NCBI RefSeq assembly: GCF_047663525.1 | Contig: NC_092593.1 | Span: 29,538,501 to 29,602,500, forward strand | Reading direction: 5' to 3' | Source: Anas platyrhynchos | Taxonomy: Eukaryota; Chordata; Aves; Anseriformes; Anatidae | Length of the DNA: 64,000 nucleotides | Part shown: positions 60,340 through 64,000 of the stretch, piece by piece | Layout of the letters: every line of letters begins with the position of its first letter | Numbering within the stretch: position 1 is the stretch's first letter | Notes under the pieces: generated by a model | Seen by the model: only the letters and a program-made list of their open reading frames with translations | Databases searched by the model: none | Told to the model about the DNA's origin: nothing | Translations under genes and position numbers: made by a program

Positions 60340-60700
60340 CCATATTTTCAAGTGGTAATTGGATTTTTCATCCTAGGAATTAAAAAACACAGCCTCTGTA
60401 AATCTTACTTTGACTTGTGATGCTGTTTATATGATCATTCCTACTATCAGCTTGTTTTGCGGTTTATTTTTCTATATTCTGATATATTCCCAGCTCTTCT
60501 CCTGGACAGCCATTTCCCCTTCCTGGCTCATATTGCATGAACATTTTTTATAATGCTTCTTTCATCTGATTTTAAAAATGCTTTGATCAAAATCTCCCTT
60601 CTGAAAACTGAATGTGGTTTGAATCATCAAGCCATGACTATTGCTAATAAAAAGAAAGAACTGACTTTAATGACTTTGTTGGTGTTTGTGTGATCCAAAA
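60340..60700. promoter_or_regulatory. AT-rich block with a TCF/LEF-type palindrome
   Basis: The palindrome TTTGATCAAA (60582-60591), preceded by C, reads as CTTTGATC on one strand and an equivalent half-site on the other. CTTTGATC/ATCAAAG is the TCF/LEF core used in Wnt responses. GGTAATTGG and GCTAATAAAAAG cores lie on either side. No coding frame is present. Regulatory function is only suggested. Confidence 0.25.
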
Positions 60701-60775
60701 AGAAATAACTGGGAATATACCTGCAAGTAACAGAGGCCCCTCAGTGCTTATTTTGTGTGAATTGTTTTTCCAGGC

Positions 60776-60792
60776 TTTTTTTTTTTTTTTTT
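60776..60792. repeat. Poly-T tract, 17 bases
   Basis: A pure T run, about 50 bases upstream of a short A run near 60840-60849. Confidence 0.9.
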
Positions 60793-62917
60793 AATGAGGT
60801 TTTATGGAGTCTTCCAAGAAGCTTTGTTTGGTTTTATTTAAAAAAAAAAGACTTTTGTTTTTCTTTCCTTCTCTGGGGATATCTTGTCTGAAGTGAAGAT
60901 TTTTCCCTCTGCTAGTCTGTTTGCAGAAAACACTGCTCCATGGATGTTCATGTTTTGAAGCAGCCCCAGAGGGGTAAACACATGGTAATATTTGCCAGTG
61001 AGCATCTTCACCTTTCAGCCTATTGGTATGTTTTTTCTCCCCCCAAAACATAAATGGCAGAGATCAGTACAAGGACTGTCATCCAAACAAGACCCCCAGG
61101 CCACCATTTGTTGGTGGAACCATCCCATGAACAGTCCCAAGACACTTGTGCTCCTGTGCAAGAGAACAAGCCAAGGAAGGTCTACGTGCAACATAAATCC
61201 CACCACAGCTAAGGCAGCCTGTTGCACCCCTCCAACATGCTCAGCCCCACGTGCATCAGCACCAGGAGAGTTTCTGCACCAGATTGAAAACCGAAAACCA
61301 GAATCCTACAAGGCGGAGGACAATCTGTTTTGTGTTTTCCCATGCAGTGGAAGTGCATGGGCATCTGCTCTTCATTAAAAGCAACTATTTTGGCTAGATA
61401 CAGGTAGTGTGTTTTCACTCGGTAGCTCTGGCATTAAAATCTTATCTTGTGATTTACTAATTTTAGAGGAGAAAACTTCAAATCTTCACTTGCAGATGCC
61501 CTGTGCTGAAGAACCCACCAAAGCTGAGCGAGGTTGGCCGAGAACTTCCTTACATGAGTATCTCACTCGCAGCCTGAATTCTTATGTATCAATGGCTGGA
61601 GGTCTTTGTGCTTCTGCCTGCTCTGCCAGAGATGTCTGCCATCAGAAATGACTTGAGACAGTTCAGATGGCTCTCTTAGCCATCTCCAAACAGACAGTTG
61701 AGTTTTGATCTCAGGTTGCACCCATCTCTTTCCTGCACTTCTGACTTCATTTCCCAGAGCCTTACACTCCCGTCCTAAGCCTTGGCAAAGAGACATCTGT
61801 GGAACTAGCCATAAGGGAAAAACTATGACTCTATGCCTTTCTTTTGTTTATTTTTTAAGACATCATCTACCCCATCCAGTTCTGCAGACTTCTAACCACT
61901 TGATTCTGCCCTTGAACAATACTGCAATTAACTAAGTGTGGGAATAGCGATGTGGCTCATTTGAGGTTTTGTTTCCACTCAGATGAGAGTTAATCTCCCC
62001 TGTGAGTTCGAACATTTCTTTTCCTGATGGATTGTTTATTTTTCGATTCTGGATGGTTTCTAAGAATAGCAGTTCGAGTTCCATAAAAATTTACTCTAGT
62101 GCTTTGATTCATTGCACTTAAAGATGCTGTTGTCATGCTCCCAAGTGTTGGCATGCAGTATTTGACAATCTTGAATGGAGAAAATTCCTAGAATATAAGA
62201 ACAAGACCTTGCGCTTTGACTTCATTCTCTTTTTCTTTCTATATAGATGCAAGTGGATGTTTATTTTTCATTATAAATGCCACAGGATTTTTGAAGGCAT
62301 GTTCCCTTTGTTTTTTTTAGAATGATTTTTTTTTCCAGCATTAGGTTTTCCTGGGCTTTTCGCCTTTGTTCTCTGCGGATGTTATTCTAGCAGGCCAGCG
62401 CTCCCGTAGGAAACACAGCCTTACTGTGCCATGTGGTTTCCAGAGCAGCATGAGTTTGCTGAACTGGGAGAACTGGTGTGGGACTCAATGACTGCCTTGA
62501 AGGCAAATATAAGCTCACAGGTGGGCACCACACCTGTAGTGGGGCTCTTGGGGCTCACCTAGCACTGCAAAGAAGCACAGGACTACCCCACAGAGGCCCA
62601 TGAGGTGCTCCAGCAGCTCTGCAACCACCCTGAACCCTGCAGATTTTGTCGCTTTTATTGAAAGGCTGCAGCTTGTCTGCCTCCTGCTCCCAGCAATAGA
62701 GGTACCTTGGTGATGAGATTTACTGTACATCATCATTTCTGCCCACTCAGTGATTTTAACACCTTTTTGTTCTTGGTACCTCGATAGGAGTCCCCAGCCA
62801 CCCAAACTGTTTCACCTTACGCTACCTTACACGAATCACCCTAACTCCAAAAGATTTTCAGTTTGGGGGCTTTTATCTTTTCGTTTTCCTTTTCAAGACA
62901 AGCTATCCTGGAAGCGC
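60793..62917. other. Unique noncoding sequence
   Basis: No gene is visible. The 128-codon plus frame at 60992-61378 has no domain I recognise. Confidence 0.6.
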
Positions 62918-63045
62918 TCGGGCTCTCGGGTAACGTCAGGTTCCTACAAGTGCGAGGGAGCTTCCTGGTGGCCTGGAGCTGCAAGCCAGCATCCCCCCGC
63001 GCTTGCGGTGCCTTTGAACACTTATAAATAGATCGCGCTCATGCA
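62918..63045 (+). promoter_or_regulatory. Possible core promoter: CRE half-site, CpG-rich stretch, TATA box
   Basis: About 11 CpG lie in roughly 130 bases. A CRE half-site ACGTCA lies at 62933-62938, and TATAAATA at 63023-63030 sits inside this CpG-richer stretch. The layout would place a start site near 63050-63060 on the plus strand. It precedes a small open frame with a strong Kozak context. Chance remains likely because TATA-like words are frequent here. Confidence 0.25.
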
Positions 63046-63063
63046 ACCGTCTCATGTGCAACC

Positions 63064-63297
63064 ATGGGACCGAGGGGAAGTGGCTCAGATCTCAGGCACA
63101 ATGTACAGGCTCTGGTGTCATCCCGGCCATCCATCAATGCTGAAACCCTTATGAGATCCAGAAGAGATTCTGACATGCGATTGCTCACTCCATCTTGGGG
63201 GTGGGGAGCAAAATTTTTTAGGAAAGCGAGCGAGCAAGCGAGCAAGCAAACTGGCAGAACTCCTGCCACAAGGAATGAATTTGCACACACACTTTGA
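63064..63297 (+). CDS. Small open frame of uncertain status
   Basis: A 77-codon frame starts with ATG in a strong Kozak context (A at -3 and G at +4). It lies about 34 bases downstream of the TATAAATA box and has an AATAAA at 63501-63506 after the stop. The product is basic, starts MGPRGSGSDL, and has an arginine-rich middle (SRRDSDMR) and a K/Q-rich end partly coded by the simple repeat at 63224-63249. I recognise no domain, signal peptide or membrane segment. Frames on the other strand overlap it (63039-63290, 63118-63330). The most likely reading is a chance ORF. It is listed because the surrounding signals line up. Confidence 0.12.
   Translation: MGPRGSGSDLRHNVQALVSSRPSINAETLMRSRRDSDMRLLTPSWGWGAKFFRKASEQASKQTGRTPATRNEFAHTL
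63224..63249 (+). repeat. (AGCG/AGCA)n tetranucleotide repeat
   Basis: About six tetranucleotide units alternating GAGC and AAGC. Variation between G and A within units suggests decay of CpG in a repeat. Confidence 0.85.
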
Positions 63298-63306
63298 TCC
63301 CTTTAT

Positions 63307-63688
63307 GATTTTTTTATTTGTGTTAGCCACATCCTCTTCGCTGCACCACTCAGCAAAAGATGCTTTAAATTAGATGAGGCTTGGAAAACACTCTCTTTGT
63401 GGCTCCCTCCCCCCAGCCTTGCCTGCCCCCAAGGCTTAGTATTGGTCTGGTAGCCAGAGCCTTGCCTAACATGAAACTGGCACAAATGAAAAGGCGGATA
63501 AATAAACGTCCAGGAATCTTGTTTGTCATATTTAATCCATCACGTTTCCCAAACAGCCTGGTCAAAAAATTCTGCAGCAGTGTTTACATCATCCTGATTG
63601 AAAGCTACATCCGTGCATATAAATACCATTCCTGGATGTAGCTCCAGTTTCACATGAAGGCAGCTATCATCCTGCCTGCCCTCACCAC
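63307..63688. other. Unique noncoding sequence
   Basis: No gene is visible. An AATAAA word lies at 63501-63506. Confidence 0.6.
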
Positions 63689-63689
63689 T

Positions 63690-63776
63690 GAAAAAAATAA
63701 AAATAAAAAAAAATAAAAAAAAATAATAATAAATAAAAATAAAAATAATAAAGAAAGAAAGAGAAAAAAGAAAACC
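63690..63776. repeat. A-rich (AAAAT)n / (AAT)n / (GAAA)n simple repeat
   Basis: About 87 bases of A-rich simple repeat passing from AAAAT to AAT to GAAA units. Confidence 0.95.
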
Positions 63777-63839
63777 TTTGCATTTCTTCCTTCTCTCCTT
63801 CCTGCTCAACCCAGCCACCAGCACTTGCACACTCTTTTT

Positions 63840-64000
63840 TATTTTTTATTCCCCTTTCTCATGTGCTGGTGAGCATTACCCAATTCTGTGATTTTCTGGT
63901 ATACTCCATGGGTGATGAGCAAGTGGAATTCATTAGACCGCGAGGAGACGGTTAATCACCATGCTAATGAAAGTGGCACAACACGAGCACTTGAACATGC
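63840..64000. promoter_or_regulatory. Candidate conserved noncoding element at the right edge
   Basis: Motifs include GGAATTCATTAGACCGCG, GACGGTTAATCACC and CATGCTAATGAAAG, with retained CpG in the ACCGCGAGGAGACGG stretch. TAAT cores are regularly spaced in the last 80 bases. The block probably continues beyond the window. No coding frame is present. Confidence 0.33.

Noticed and set aside
1..64000. CRISPR arrays, bacterial operons, tRNA or rRNA genes, complete retroviral elements
   Set aside because: No regularly spaced direct repeats, no Shine-Dalgarno-led gene runs, no tRNA box pattern, no rRNA stretches and no paired LTRs with viral genes were seen.

Overview
The window looks like a piece of a vertebrate nuclear genome, most likely a bird. 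I found no protein-coding gene, rRNA, tRNA or bacterial-type operon I can defend. The bird reading rests on three CR1 (chicken repeat 1) LINE fragments, two with the CR1-type 3' end built on ATTCT-type repeats. It also rests on few interspersed repeats over 64 kb, no SINE arrays, scarce CpG outside a few short clusters, and many short simple repeats. A turtle or crocodilian is a less likely alternative because their repeat load is usually higher. I could not assign a species, chromosome or neighbouring gene.

Layout. 1-17.6 kb: unique noncoding sequence with one sense CR1 tail (524-755), many A/T homopolymers, and an octamer plus TATA arrangement near 9.7 kb. 17.6-23 kb: homeodomain, octamer and TGACAG motif clusters that look like developmental conserved noncoding elements (17641-17800, 21060-21200, 22300-22440, 22840-22940). 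23-34.3 kb: unique sequence with a short tandem duplication, a G-run, two close CACGTG boxes, a GC-richer block near 32.4-33.2 kb and another motif-rich AT block at 33900-34270. 37.4-38.4 kb: two CR1 fragments in opposite orientations. 39.2-39.4 kb: a long poly-T facing a long poly-A. 42.6-46.4 kb: the most structured part, with two motif-rich blocks, a GC-rich block of stop-poor frames, a MIR-like scrap, a T-box/homeodomain block, a 39-base T run and the only strong CpG cluster (46189-46373). 47.7-54.9 kb: (TTTTG)n, a local inverted/tandem repeat, a motif-rich block at 50760, a one-base-loop G-quadruplex motif, an ancient amniote repeat with three copies of a 16-bp near-palindrome, and a TA/CA palindromic microsatellite. 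58.8-64 kb: a 106-base T-rich pyrimidine tract, a TCF/LEF-type palindrome, a weak TATA/Kozak/AATAAA small-ORF candidate at 63.0-63.5 kb, an A-rich simple repeat, and a TAAT-rich block running off the right edge.

Interpretation (inference). The density of homeodomain-type clusters in a gene-free stretch fits a gene desert or a very long intron around a developmental regulator. If the window does anything, it is probably cis-regulatory or noncoding transcription. No undescribed multi-gene system is visible. The candidates that most deserve checking are the inverted octamer/TGACAG block at 17.65 kb, the CpG cluster at 46.2 kb, the T-box block at 45.5 kb and the small promoter-ORF candidate at 63 kb.
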